From: Anaeramoeba flamelloides
Taxonomy: Eukaryota > Metamonada > Anaeramoebidae
Assembly: GCA_027625915.1 (NCBI GenBank)
Contig: JANTQA010000015.1
Span: forward strand, 3,248,501-3,312,500
Reading direction: 5' to 3'
DNA length: 64,000 nucleotides
Part shown: positions 1-11,342 of the stretch, one piece after another
How the letters are laid out: every line of letters starts with the position of its first letter
Numbering within the stretch: position 1 is the first letter of the stretch
Position numbers and translations under genes: made by a program
Notes under the pieces: generated by a model
What the model saw: only the letters and a program-made list of their open reading frames with translations
The model's database searches: none
What the model was told of the DNA's origin: nothing

Positions 1-1260
1 TTGATCTTCTTCTTTAGACCAAGATCCTTTTTTTAATTTTGGATCTAAAACCTTAATTGGCCAAACACCACAAAAAACAAAAAAAGAAAAAAAGAGAAAA
101 AAATTTCAAAAATTAGCATTATTGTCTTGATAAAAGACACAAAAGGACTTTTTTGGAAGATCAAAAGAAAAAACTCAAGAATCAGAAGGAAAAAAAAAAA
201 ATTTAATTCGATCAAAAGCAAATAATACCTTTTTCCATCTATGCAAGCATTGAGAAGAATTTTTATTTTGAAATAACTCTGCGACCAAATCCCATTCTTG
301 TCCTTTGTGTAATTTCACTGCCTTTGCAAGGATGTCGTCCTTTTACAGTTTCGTAATTTGGTAATTAAAAAAAAAAACAATAAGAAGATCAAAAAGCGAA
401 TAAATGAGTGAAGGAAAATTCAACGAATTTCTGAGAAATTCACAAATTTTTTTGAAGGCTAAGGAAAGAAGAAAACATAAGATAAGATTTTTGATATAAA
501 AAATAAAGAAAAATAAAAATACAACAAAGTAATCAGTTTTATGACTGAAAGAATATGTTTCAAAATCAAAAAAAGATAGCAAAAATAATTTTTTTTCAAA
601 AAAGAAATTGTAAAGCTGTAAAAAGAAGGAAAGTATACAAAAAAAGAAAAAATAGGTGAAAAAAACAACAACTAGACTTTAACGAAGGAAAAAAATAACA
701 AAAAGAACTTTCTTAAGAAAAGTCTACAAAAAAAGGAACAAAAAACAAAAAGTTTTGATGAAAAAGAAAAAGTATATATATTTTTATTTAAAAAAGAGAA
801 GACACATTTTTTAAAAAAAAGAAAATAGATACCCGCAATATAATTGTTGAAAACACATTCAAAAAACGACAAAAAAATCAATAAAAAAATCAATAATTGG
901 AAGCAAAAAAAGAAATTAGAATATCTGAAAGGAATTCCAGAATAAAAAAATAGTTGGTGATTTTACAAAAAGAAAGGGTGTTGGTGGAAAGGTTTTTCTG
1001 TTCAAAAGAAGAAAAGTCAAAGAAGATGGATTCAAAAGAATAAAAAACAAAAAAAAAAAAAGAAACATAAAAAAAAAATCAGAATTCTATATCAATCTGT
1101 TTGTAAATATAAATTAAGAAAAGGTAGTGACTTAAATAATGAAACCTACTTCTTTTTTAGACCAGATGGATGTTTTAATATGTTTCACTGTTGCTAAATT
1201 GGGTGCTTCTTTGACTTTTTTGAATAATTGCTTGATCTTTTTTTTTCGATCGCTATTCAT
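1..1260 (-). CDS. three-repeat-type MYB transcription factor, N-terminal part (cut by window edge)
   Basis: Three exons on the minus strand, assembled from splice sites: 1260-1150, 339-229 and 51-1, all joined in phase 0 with GT-AG introns (donors GTAGGT and GTATTA). The join of exons 1 and 2 restores a MYB repeat: W-SKKEDD, 19 residues between the first and second Trp and 18 between the second and third, then QCLHRWKK. Exon 3 adds VLDPKLKKGSWSKEEDQ, the start of the next repeat. This spacing and the RWxKVLxPxLxKGxW linker match repeat R1 and the R1-R2 junction of animal c-Myb and plant MYB3R proteins, which are nuclear DNA-binding regulators, often of cell-cycle genes. The start Met at 1260 is the only Met near the exon; about 32 basic residues precede the first repeat. 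R2 and R3 lie left of the window. The recognition is strong; specific targets are unknown. The first intron (810 bases) is A/T-rich and holds nothing recognisable. Confidence 0.88.
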
Positions 1261-3339
1261 AAAGATGAGTAAAAAAAAAAAAAAAACAACATAAGGGGTT
1301 GGTTCATTTTTAGAAAGTGTATTATTGTTTTTAAAAATAGAATTAAAAAGAACAGAGCGCAAATTTGTTCCATAAATATAGGTACTTTGCGCTGTTGTGG
1401 GGCAAAATGGATATTGGCTCAGTTTTTCAGAAGCGAAAAAAAGAATAATTATCCAGCCCACACTTTAAAAAAAAAACTAAATAACAGAAATAATCGTTCT
1501 AATCAGGAAGAACGAATTTTAAAGTAAAAAAGAAGGGAACAAAAGTAGAAAAAAGTCCACTTACGAAGAGGACATTGATTGTTTCTCAAGACAATGAAAA
1601 AATAAATGATCAACAACCCAAAAACTTTACCAAATTATTAATATAAGATCAATTCAAGTCCTGCCTGGTTTTTGTTTTTTAGGTTTTTAAGTCTACAATT
1701 TTTTGTTAGTGTTTTCCAAAAGGTAATTTATTATTACTTATTTTTTTTACAGTAAAAAGTTTGATAGAATTGCCAATCGTTTTTTGAAAGATAAAAAAGA
1801 TTAAAAATTTTGGTAAAACAAAAAGTACTGTATTTTGAATCGAATTTGAACAAAATTCAAAGTTGAGTCATGAAAATGTAACTAGTTTTCTTGTTTTAGA
1901 TATTCAAGTGTTGAAATTTCTTTGATTTGGGACATATTTATGTCTCATATGAGGGAGAAACTCTGAATTTGTTATTTTTTGAAGAGTATAATAAGTGGTA
2001 TAATTATGTTGGTACACCTGTGATTTTGAATAGCTGTTCTGGAAAAAAAGTGAAACACAAAAAAAAAAGTTAAACACAGTTTTTAATTGGGAACATTACA
2101 AAACCTGAAAAGTAAGATCAATAAATAAAAGAAAAAATAAATAAATAAATACAAAATGGAAGTACTCAGCCATAATAAGAGTTTTTTTAAATACTATCTT
2201 TTGTAGGTATTTTTCTTTGATTGATAAATTATTAAAAATTTGTTCAAAAAATTGACTATTTTTGAGATCTCCAAAAATACACAATTTCAATTTCGATATG
2301 GAAGTAGATTAAAATTGTGTTTGTTGGTTTGATTGGAAATAATATAATGGAATATTATTTGAAGTTCATAGGTGTCTTCTTTTAATTGATTTTACTTTTC
2401 ATTTTCAGTAATGTTAACAATTAAAAACTGTGTTGAACTTTTTTTTCCTGTTTCATTATTTTTCCACAATGGTAATGTGGATTTACAAAATCCCCTCTAA
2501 AGAAATAAACCGAGTTCTCCATAACAGTGCAGATTCAAAGAGATTGTGACCAGATAATTATAATTTCACATTTACAATCGGAGTAAAAAAACCAATTTAA
2601 ACAATTTTAATTCAATTACTATCTTTTTTGTAACCCCCTCTATTGTTTTACAATGGTTTGATTTAGATTACTAGAAAGTAATTAATTTTAAAAAACCAAA
2701 AAATAATTGAATTTTTGATATTTGTTTTATTTAAGATGTTATTAAACTTGAATTGTAATATTATTTTTTATTTATACTCAATTAGAACTTTTTCTGACAA
2801 CTTCTCTTTGTAAATTCGGAAATCGGTGACAATTTTTTTTATTGTGATAAAAAAAGATCCTTGGAATGTTTGGCAAAATATTAATAATTTCTGGTTTTAT
2901 CAAGAATTAAAATATTTTTTCACCATTTTAACAATTATTTCTCAAATTTTCTCTACTACTCGGGAAGTTAAGATACCATTTTATTGCAGTTACAAAAAAA
3001 ATAACTGAAAAAATACCAGTTAGATTATTTTTATATTATTTATTTAATGTTTATTAACTATTTAAGTCATTTTTCAAGTAATAATAAAGAAAAAAAACAA
3101 CAAATTCTCAATTTATTAATTTTTTTTTATCTTTTTGAACGTATTAATTATCTCAAGTTTTTAAAAACATTATAAAAATTACTGATTACTGACAATAAAA
3201 CTATAAAATGTAATATTTTTTTTTTAAAAAAAAAAAAAATTAAATCATCAATTTGTCCATTTTTTTGAAAATTCTAATATTATTGATAATCCCTATTAAT
3301 TCCTTTATTTTTTTTTTGATTTGTTTCTTTATTGAATTT
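1261..3339. other. gene-free AT-rich stretch upstream of MYB gene
   Basis: No coding signal was recognised on either strand. The stretch is mostly A and T runs. It should hold the promoter of the minus-strand MYB gene, but no promoter motif can be named. Positions about 2170-2400 are a diverged copy of about 60200-60440 (listed separately). Confidence 0.5.
2170..2400 (+). repeat. diverged copy of the 60.2-kb repeat
   Basis: This stretch shares an ordered series of blocks with 60200-60440: GATTGAT then ATTAAAAATTTG, GACTATTTTTG, ATCTCCAAAA, ATTAAAATTGT-TTTGTTGGTT and AATATAATGGA. One frame of both copies reads IKIVFVG followed by NIM a few residues later, which resembles the start of a Ras-type GTPase without an intact P-loop lysine. 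The open frame is broken here. It may be an old gene copy or a mobile fragment. Confidence 0.4.
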
Positions 3340-3704
3340 TTAACAACATGATCCTGAAAAATTTTTGAAAAGTAAAAGTAAAAATATACTAATTTTTTAC
3401 TTTTTAATAACCTCACTTATAATAAAAACCATTAGTTAATAAAAGATCTTGGATCAAAAATTATTTTTTGAGATATTTTACTATTAAAGTTGGTAAATAC
3501 AATTTCCCAGGTTCTATTTTTTTCTAATTTAATAGTAAAAAATTTGAATGATTTTTTTTTTTCACAGTCAAGATGTTATAATATTTTATTTTAATTAATT
3601 TTGAATTTAATAAATATCTTTCTAATGTATAACCAATTATTTTGACTATTATAGAATTATTTATTGATATAAATTGAAAAAAAGATTTTGTTTTTGATTT
3701 TACG

Positions 3705-4055
3705 TTAGGTCTTTTTTAATTTTAGAAATAAACAGTAAAATTTGAGAAATTTTCAGTTTACTCCTAAAAGCCAAAAAACTTACCGTTAACTTTTTCATAA
3801 TTTAAACGAATTGAGTAAAATCTATAATTTTTTTTTATTCTTTTATATCCTGGAAAAGCGCCGTTAGGTTTTCTTGACTTTTCTGTTTATTTGTGAAATG
3901 TTTTAGGTTTTTTTTTACTTTTTGAAATAAAAAGAAAATTTTAAAAAATTTTCGGTTTATTTCGAAAAGTAAAAAAAAAAAAATAACGAAAATCGATAGA
4001 TTTAATAAATAAAACAGAAAACTCAGGCACTCTACGGCACTCTACGGACACTCTC
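3705..4055. repeat. hairpin-module cluster 1
   Basis: A series of short palindromes in the left arm of the foldback. One type (P1) is centred on GAAATAAACxGAAAATTT and its complement. Another (P3) has AGGTTTTCTTGA at the left and AGAAAACTCA at the right, and encloses a P1 unit. The cluster ends in two direct copies of CACTCTACGG near 4025-4045. Related clusters are at 4801, 18370, 40830, 42855, 46105 and 56415. Confidence 0.65.
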
Positions 4056-4477
4056 AATAATTATAATCAGGAATTTTTTTTTCTCTGTTTCAGTTTTATT
4101 AGATGAGTATAATGTTTTCATAACTATTCGTCATTACCTATCAAAGTAAATATCCCCAAGTTGAATTAAACTATAATTCATGCTTTCGTTTATCTGGAAT
4201 TAATTATATGAAAAATACCTTTTTTTCTAGACTAAACTAGCATGAAAAAATAAAATTGAAAAAAAAAAAGTTAGACAAAACTACACCATTCCATAACCTT
4301 TCGTCTTGAAAAATAAGTTTATTCACAATATAATCAAAATTTCAGAACTTTAAATTCATGTGGCTATTGTATTTATTGTTGTTAGAATATCCAACTTTTT
4401 TATAAGTCTCTAGTAAAGAAAAATGGATGTATTTTCAGGTAATTAATTTCAGATAAACGAAAGCATGAATTATAGTT

Positions 4478-4679
4478 TACAGTCAGTTTCACTTTTAAGG
4501 CACAAACTTTCAACGAAATTTAATACACAAAAAAAATCTCAAATTAAGGCACAAAATTTGGAATTTTATTTTTTACAATTTATATTTACTAGAATTTGAA
4601 TTTTGTGCCTTAATTTGAGATTTTTTTTGTGTATTAAATTTCGTTGAAAGTTTGTGCCTTAAAAGTGAAACTGACTGTA
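4478..4679. mobile_element. family A TIR element (MITE), copy A1
   Basis: A 202-base near-perfect palindrome beginning TACAGTCAGTTTC and ending GAAACTGACTGTA. The arms are about 85 bases and carry repeated AAGGCACAAA / TTTGTGCCTT blocks. TA at both ends fits the TA target duplication of Tc1/mariner-type elements (known of that superfamily; the assignment here is inference). It has no coding capacity. It is inserted in the right arm of the large foldback, splitting a segment that is uninterrupted in the left arm, so it is younger than that structure. Confidence 0.85.
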
Positions 4680-4800
4680 ATTCAACTTGGGGATATTTAC
4701 TTTGATAGGTAATGACGAATAGTTATGAAAAAATTATACTCATCTAATAAAACTGAAACAGAGAAAAAAAAATTTCCTGGTTATAATTATTTAGAGTTTC

Positions 4801-4985
4801 CGTCAAGTGCATAGCTTTTCCAGAATTCAAAAGAACAGAGAAAAATATATGATTTTACTCAATTCTTTTAAATTTTGGAAAAGCTAACGGCGGTTTTTTT
4901 TTTTACTTTTTGAAATAAACCGAAAATTTCTCAAATTTTATGTTTATTTCAATAATTAAAAAAAACCTAACGGATAATCAAAAAA
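4801..4985. repeat. hairpin-module cluster 2
   Basis: Contains a P2 hairpin (GCTTTTCCAGAATTCAAAAG paired with CTTTTAAATTTTGGAAAAGC, about 4811-4887) followed by a P1 hairpin (about 4893-4975). It lies in the right arm of the foldback, but the module order is not a strict mirror of cluster 1, so modules were gained or lost separately in the two arms. Confidence 0.6.
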
Positions 4986-5639
4986 AAAAAAGATTTTTTT
5001 AAATTTTTATTAATAAATAATTTCATAATAGTCTAAAATAATTGGTTATATATTTGAAAGATATTTATTAAATTTAAAATACTTTTAAAAAATCTGATTA
5101 TAACCTCTTAACCGTGTAAATAAAAATATTCAAATTTTTTATTATTAAATTTGAAAAAAATCTTACTGGAAAATTGGATTTTTCAGCTTAAATTCTAAAA
5201 TATCTATAAAAATAATCATTGATCCAAGATCTCATTATTAACTAATAGTGTTTATTATAAGTGAAGTTATTAAAAAGTGAAAAATTAGGAAATATTTGAT
5301 TTTTTTTTGAAAAAAATATTTCATGATCGGTCGAGACTTTTAAAAAAGATGGTTATACTAACTACAGTAAATACAACAGTTCCATCAATTTAAAGTTCTG
5401 GATTTTTGATTATATTGTGAATAAAGTCGATTATTTAAGAGGAAAGGTTATGGAATGGTGTAGTTTTATCTAACTTTTTTTTTTTTCAATTTTATTTTTT
5501 CATGCTAGCGTTATAAAAACCATTATTGTGTTTAGTCCTCCCATTTTGTCTTTAATTGTTTCTTTTTTTCTTTTCTTAGATGATCTGAGGTTTTGTTTCT
5601 TTTTATGTTGCCAATTAAAGATTTGTTAACTTTTTTTCT

Positions 5640-6060
5640 TATTTTGCCATTTTACACAAAAATAAAGTACAAAATGATTTCTTGAATATTTCATGTTTTT
5701 TTTATGAGAAAATTGTAATTTTTCATTAACCGTGATACTTTTCCTGTGTGATCCCCAACTGTCGGGAAACTGGCCAATATATTTAGTGTTTGAAATGAAA
5801 ACAAATTCTATTTAATAAACCATTGAAGATGTTTGGGTTTGTTGAAATTTGATGAAGTTTTTTCGACTCCAAACAACTTCTTTTATTAGGTAAATACAAA
5901 AGAATGTTCCCAAATACGTCACTAGGTTCATATTTTTTTACTGTTTTGAACCCTAAAGTATGTACCCAAAATGGATCACTGTTTATGAAAAATTACAATT
6001 TTCTCATAAAAACATAAAAAATTCGAGAAATCGTTTTGGTTTGTTTTGGTTTATACAAAT
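5640..6060. repeat. foldback element, family F copy 1
   Basis: The arm at about 5690-5745 (TTTTTATGAGAAAATTG, TTTTTCATTAACCGTGA) is inverted at about 5975-6020 (TCACTGTTTATGAAAAA, CAATTTTCTCATAAAAA). A second copy of the arms and of the block GGAAACTGGC is at 32345-32760. There is no coding content. It ends about 290 bases upstream of the ArfGAP start codon. Confidence 0.6.
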
Positions 6061-6347
6061 TTCTTCAAAAAAAGTAATTTAAATTCCTTTAAGTTTCGAA
6101 ATTTTAATCTAACTAGGGCTGCAATATCCAGACTCAATATTTGTGAAAGTTTACTTATTGAAAACTCAAAATTTTATTTTAGTTGAATTTCGTTATTCTT
6201 CGGCCAAGTAAGGATTTCCAAAAAATGCTATTTTTAAATTTAAAATGCCAAAAACAAGTAAAACGAGTCAAGAACGAAAATCGGGAAAGGTTTTATTGAA
6301 CTAATTTATTTTTTTTAATTTGTTCTGAACTGGAGATCTTCGATCAA

Positions 6348-8142
6348 ATGAACAGACAAGAAGAACAAACTCTCCTCAGGGTACGTCTTAAAAAATTAAT
6401 CAAAAGAGCAGATAACCGAATATGTGCAGATTGCTTTCGGCCGAGTTCGGGTTGGTGTTCAGTATCACTGGGCACCGTCATGTGTCTTGGATGTGCAGGG
6501 TTTCATTATTGCTTAGGTACGCATATTTCGATGATCCGTAGTGCACAACTTGATACGTGGAAACTAGCACAAGTCGAAAGAATGGAAGAAATGGGAAACA
6601 GTAAAGCGAATAGAATTTATGAATCAAATTTACCTCGTGACTTTCAAAGGCCAATAAACGATCGTACAAAAATGCAAGAATTTGTTTTTAACAAGTATCG
6701 CGATCGCCTTTATGTCTCAAAAAGTTTTCAAAAGAAAAACGATCCACAGAGTGTTAATAATAATGCGGACTCTTTTGATGAAAGACAATTTGGCCGAAAA
6801 AAAGATTCTAAAAAGAAGCCCCCAAAGACAAAGAACGAGAATGAAAAATTAAATGAAGAAAAAGAGAAAGAAAGGATCACCAAACAAATTGAAAATTTGA
6901 ATAAAAAAGAACAAAGAGAAATCCTTGATTTTTTTTATCCCAACGAAACCAAAAAGGACAAGAAAGAAATTGAAACAACAACAAATGATGATATCGAAAT
7001 ATTAAATCAATTTTTTGGGATGAATAGTCAAAAGGAAAACGAAAAACCTTTAAAATCTCAAAATGAAAAGAGCAACACTACAACATATTACGGTTGGGAT
7101 TTAAATTTTAACAATGATTTGAATTCACAATTAAATACAAACAAAAAGTCAAACAAGGGTTGGGATTGGAATACAAATCAAAATATAAACCAAAATAATG
7201 ATTTTTTTACAAATACAAAAACTAACCAAATTCAAAATTTAAATTCAAATTCAATTACAAAAACAAAAGAAAATTTTAATAATAATGATTTTAATATTAA
7301 CCAAAATAATATTCAGAATTCAAATTTTAGGATAAACAAAAAACAAAATAAAAAAGAGAATTGGAATACAAAAGAGAATTTAAATAATAATAATAATAAT
7401 AATATCTGGGATTTAAATTTTAACAATGATTTGAATTCACAATTAAATACAAACAAAAAGTCAAACAAAGGTTGGAATTGGAATACAAATCAAAATATAA
7501 ACCAAAATAATGATTTTAGTTTGAATACATCTACTAACACAATTCAAAATTCAAATTCAAATTCAAAAACAAAAACAAAAACAAAAGAGAATTTTAATAA
7601 TAATTTTTTTAATATTAACCAAAATAATATTCAGAATTCAAATTTTAGGATAAACAAAAAACAAAATAAAAAAGAGAATTGGAATAAAAGGAGAGAATTT
7701 AAATAATAATAATAATAATAATAATAATATCTGGGATTTAAATTTTAACAATAATTTTAATTCAAAATTAAATACAAACAAAAATCCAAAAAAAAGTTGG
7801 GATTGGGATAAAAATCGAAATTTAAACCAATATACTGATTTTTATACAAATACAAAAATTAACCAAATTCAAAATTCAAATTCAAATTCAAATTCAAAAA
7901 CAAAAGAAAATTTTAATAATAATTTTTTTAATATTAACCAAAATAATATTCAGAATTCCAATTTTAGGATAAACAAAAAACAAATGTCAAACGAGAATTG
8001 GAATACAAACAAGAATTTAAAGAACAACAATAATAATTTTACTTTAAATATCAATACAAATAATAATCAAAATACAAAAATAAATCAAAACAGAAACCTA
8101 AACAAAGGTTGGAATTGGGAAACAAATGAAATTTTTAATTAA
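6348..8142 (+). CDS. ArfGAP-domain protein with Asn-rich repeat tail (one frame break)
   Basis: Residues 1-110 form an ArfGAP zinc-finger domain: C26-x2-C29-x16-C46-x2-C49, preceded by NRICADC and followed by GFHYCLGTHISMIRS. ArfGAPs stimulate GTP hydrolysis on Arf GTPases at Golgi, endosome or plasma membranes. The family usually has CxGxHRxLGxH, where the Arg is the catalytic finger. Here that residue is Tyr54 (GFHYCLG), so classical GAP activity is doubtful. Residues about 130-235 are Lys/Glu-rich. The rest is Asn-rich and built of a roughly 312-base tandem unit. The frame from ATG 6348 stops at 7706. A shift of one base around 7686-7692 puts the next unit in another frame that stays open to a TAA at 8140-8142, so the intended product is probably about 597 residues. 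The break may be an assembly indel, a true mutation or a polymorphism. No intron is evident. Closest families by layout are SMAP- or AGFG-like, not assigned. Confidence 0.85.
7095..8035 (+). repeat. 312-base coding tandem repeat, three copies
   Basis: Copies start at about 7095, 7407 and 7732 (each TGGGATTTAAATTTTAAC). The first interval is 312 bases, a multiple of three. The second is 325: four extra AAT codons plus one base, which accounts for the frame change. Each unit encodes WDLNFNN, an NTNKK segment, GWxWNTNQN or a similar block, and NFRINKKQ. AAT trinucleotide tracts sit at the unit junctions. Confidence 0.85.
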
Positions 8143-8689
8143 AACAATACCTTTCTTTTTAAATATGAATACTGGCAAGAATTCAAAATCTTGATTCAAA
8201 TTCAACAAATAACCAGAAAAAAAAATCAAAACACAATCGGAATTAATTAACACAAAGATTTGGGAATGGAATTTCATCTTATTACAAGAACAAAAAAATA
8301 AAAAAGAAGAAAAGAAAAGAAAAAAAGAAATGCTGAATATTTTAAAAATAACAAAGAATAATTTACAACCAACATATGACATTCGTGACACAATTGAAGT
8401 ATTTTGGAAGCAAATACTTTACCCACAATTTTAAAAATATCAACACCACACATATCAACTATATAAACACCTCGAATAAACATGTTGGTGAATCAAAACA
8501 ATTACAAAAAGTCCGAATAAAAATTTTAAAATAAAAAATTTTTTTTCAAGTTTCATTTTTTAAAACAAATTGTTTTTTCAGATTGAAACATGAGCAAAAC
8601 AGTTTATGTGTTTATAGTTATCATAGTTATAATATAATTAATGTATACCAAGCCTTCTTTTTAAATATTTTCAACAATAGAGGATTTGA
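8143..8689. other. gene-free stretch after the ArfGAP gene
   Basis: Probable 3' untranslated and intergenic DNA. No feature recognised apart from A/T runs. Confidence 0.4.
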
Positions 8690-10030
8690 CGATATCTATG
8701 GTATATGTCGCGATACAGTTTCAAAAATCGCGATTATTTTTATCAAATCGCGATATTGTATAAAATTGTGATAATCAATAATATCGCGATAATATAAAAA
8801 ATCTTGATATTCCATAAAATCATGATAATTATTATCTAAAAATCGTGATAAATGTTAAAATATCGTGATTAAAAATTAAATCACGATCTAATAGTTGATT
8901 ACTTTTTGGGCTAATTGAGAAATATTTTTACAAAGAAATTTTTTTTGATCAAAAAATAGATTATGTTAAAAAAAGTTATTATTTGAAAAAACAACAAAAA
9001 AGATACTTGATCCAATCAAGGATCAGATCCAAGAGTTTTATTATATTTTTTTTTGATTTGGTTGACAAACCTATCTATCATTTTAGATCAACATCAATAA
9101 GAAATAAAGCTAAATAAATATTTTTTCAGTTAATCGTGGTGTTGTAAATTGAGTTGAATAAAAGACCTTGGTAAAAATCCAGCCCGTTACATGTTCTTTA
9201 AAGACTGAGTTCTTGGGTTTAAATATTTTCTTTTTTCTAGGAAAGCTGAAAGGGGTTGGATAACTTTTCAAAACCTTTCATAACAACCTTGACACATTAT
9301 CACCAATTATTAAAATTTTTTGTTGTTCTTGTTATTCTCCTTCTCTTAATCTTGTTATTGTGCCAGAAAACCCAAAAAAAGTTTTGAGGTTTTTGTTTGA
9401 CCGTTCACCATAAAGATTGAAAATTAATCTTTCTTCTTTTTGGCTATTTAAAATTGTGAAGGTAAAAACCCCATTTTAAAAAAACACATCTATTGTGTAT
9501 TCAATTACATTGTTGAAGTGGATTATTGTTTGTTTGATCATAAAATTCACTGGAGATTATACTATAAAAAAAAAACTAAAAAGATAGCATTTTGTTGGAA
9601 CAACAAATTAATCTGATAAGGTTTTATATCTTTTTTTTTGTTTTTCAACCCTTTCAAACACTTGGAGACACTTTCAAACGCCTTTAAACATTTTATAACA
9701 TTTTTAAAGGGGAAAAGTGTTATAAAAGTGTTTTGTTTTGTAAAATTCTAGAGATTTTTTTAAAAGTGATTTTAAAAAAATAATTTTCTTTATCACGATT
9801 TTTATTTTTTATGATTTTTTAAGATAAGGTGGAATTTCGCCATATTATTATTTTTCATTATAAAGTAGGACTAATTGTAATTTTATAATTTTTCATGATA
9901 ATCTAACTATTTCGCGATATTATTCAAAAATCATGGTTTTTTAAGATTATCGTGAATTGATTACTATTATTGTGATAAAGTAGGAATAATCGTGATTTTA
10001 ATGCTAATATCATGATAATACAAGTTATCA
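8690..10030. repeat. segment bounded by ATCGCGAT-type motif arrays
   Basis: The left array (about 8690-8895) holds at least eight variants of ATCGCGATA or ATCGTGAT, roughly every 15-30 bases. The right array (about 9790-10025) holds similar motifs (TATCACGAT, TTTCGCGAT, TATCGTGA, ATCGTGAT). Subterminal arrays of a short motif at both ends are typical of some DNA transposons, where they bind transposase. No transposase ORF lies between them. The interior has no recognised gene. Confidence 0.45.
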
Positions 10031-11342
10031 TCAAAAATTTCAATAAAATAATGTTTTCTTGTATTTTCAGGGATAGTGTCGATTCAATAATAACCTCATT
10101 TTTTTTCATGTATCTTAAATCTTTTACAAATTCAAGCAAAAAATGAAAATAATCATTTTTTTTTTAACTGTCAATATAAAAATCATTTTGCAGTAGGGAT
10201 TATTTTTTTAGGGAATTAAAACAAATTATACTACTTCCAAGTATAAATGTGTTTTTTAACAAGATAAGTATTTACATCTCAGATATGTCATATCAACAAA
10301 CTCGATATTTAATCTATAATCAAAGAGCATTAAAGTTTCTATTATTTCTAATTTTTCCCTTCTTTATTTAAATTTTACAGTTTATTTTATTTCATATTAG
10401 TCATTTGTTTTTTGATGGTATTTCTTAATTTTTATATTTATCAAAGTTTGAATAAAGTCAAAAAATTTCATCAAAAATTTTCATTAAAAATGGATTTATT
10501 ATACTACTGTTGTTTTTTGCTAATCCATTTATATCCTTTTGAATTCGAGTTTGGCTCAATTCGAGTAAGAGCCAAAAGCAGAAAATTAACATTTTTATTT
10601 TTTTTTAATATTCAATTAGATCTAAAAACTTCATTGCTTATAAGCTTGTGGCTTTGCTTTATTTTATTATTAACAATACTTTTCTTCATAACATGGTATT
10701 AATTTTTTTTTACAAACATAAAAGAAAATGTCACAATAGAATGTTGGGATATGAATAGAAATTAAAGTATTTAACAATTCCCAAAGTAGAAAGGACAATT
10801 CAACTAAAAATTCCGTTATTGTATTTTTCTCTTCTGTGAGAAAAAAGTGTAATCTATTATTTTTAAAAAAGTGCCTCCATAACTAAAAATGAACCATACC
10901 CCACCAAAGTAAAAAATGTTCAATTATTATCCTCTGTGAAAATATTCATAAAGTGAAATTTTTGGTTTTATGGTGACTACCCCCTTAAATTTCTGAAATT
11001 AGAAAGGTAATTCTCAATTTAAAGTATCAAATTAAAAATTTATCTCAATAAAAACACTTAATTTTTTACGAAACTTAACAAAAAAAAACAAAAAAATTCA
11101 AAAAGTCTTAATACTGATAAATTCAAATTTATTTTATTAACTTTTTAGTTCAATTTCTATTTTTGAAATCAATTAACTCAACAAATAACACAAATCAAGA
11201 GAAAGAATCTTCTGAAAGTCAAGTCAATTTTATAAAGTTTCTTCAGATTTAAAGTTATATAAGGTATTAATCAAAGAATGTGTAAAACAATATATAAGAT
11301 GGAAAACAAATTAAAATTTTTATGATATTTCTTTCATTTTAT
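10031..11342. other. gene-free AT-rich stretch
   Basis: Contains a 96-codon frame (10412-10702) rich in Leu, Phe and Ile with no family resemblance, which I regard as chance. Nothing else recognised. Confidence 0.4.

Larger units (their letters stand above)
3340..5520. repeat. large composite foldback element
   Basis: The block at about 3345-4200 is repeated in inverted orientation at about 4440-5335. Paired landmarks are TAATAAAAACCATTAGTTAAT (left, about 3421) against ATTAACTAATAGTG (right, about 5236), and CCCCAAGTTGAATT (about 4155) against AATTCAACTTGGGG (about 4678). The central part (about 4230-4400) is in turn an inverted copy of 5340-5515. The right arm is interrupted by a family A element at 4478-4679. 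The same composite occurs at 40830-43510. No transposase was seen, so it would be non-autonomous if mobile. Confidence 0.7.

Noticed and set aside
343-893. Minus-strand Phe-rich frames
   Set aside because: They lie in the first intron of the MYB gene and reflect A/T runs only.
10412-10702. 96-codon hydrophobic frame
   Set aside because: No signal of a family, no codon balance, and AT-driven composition.
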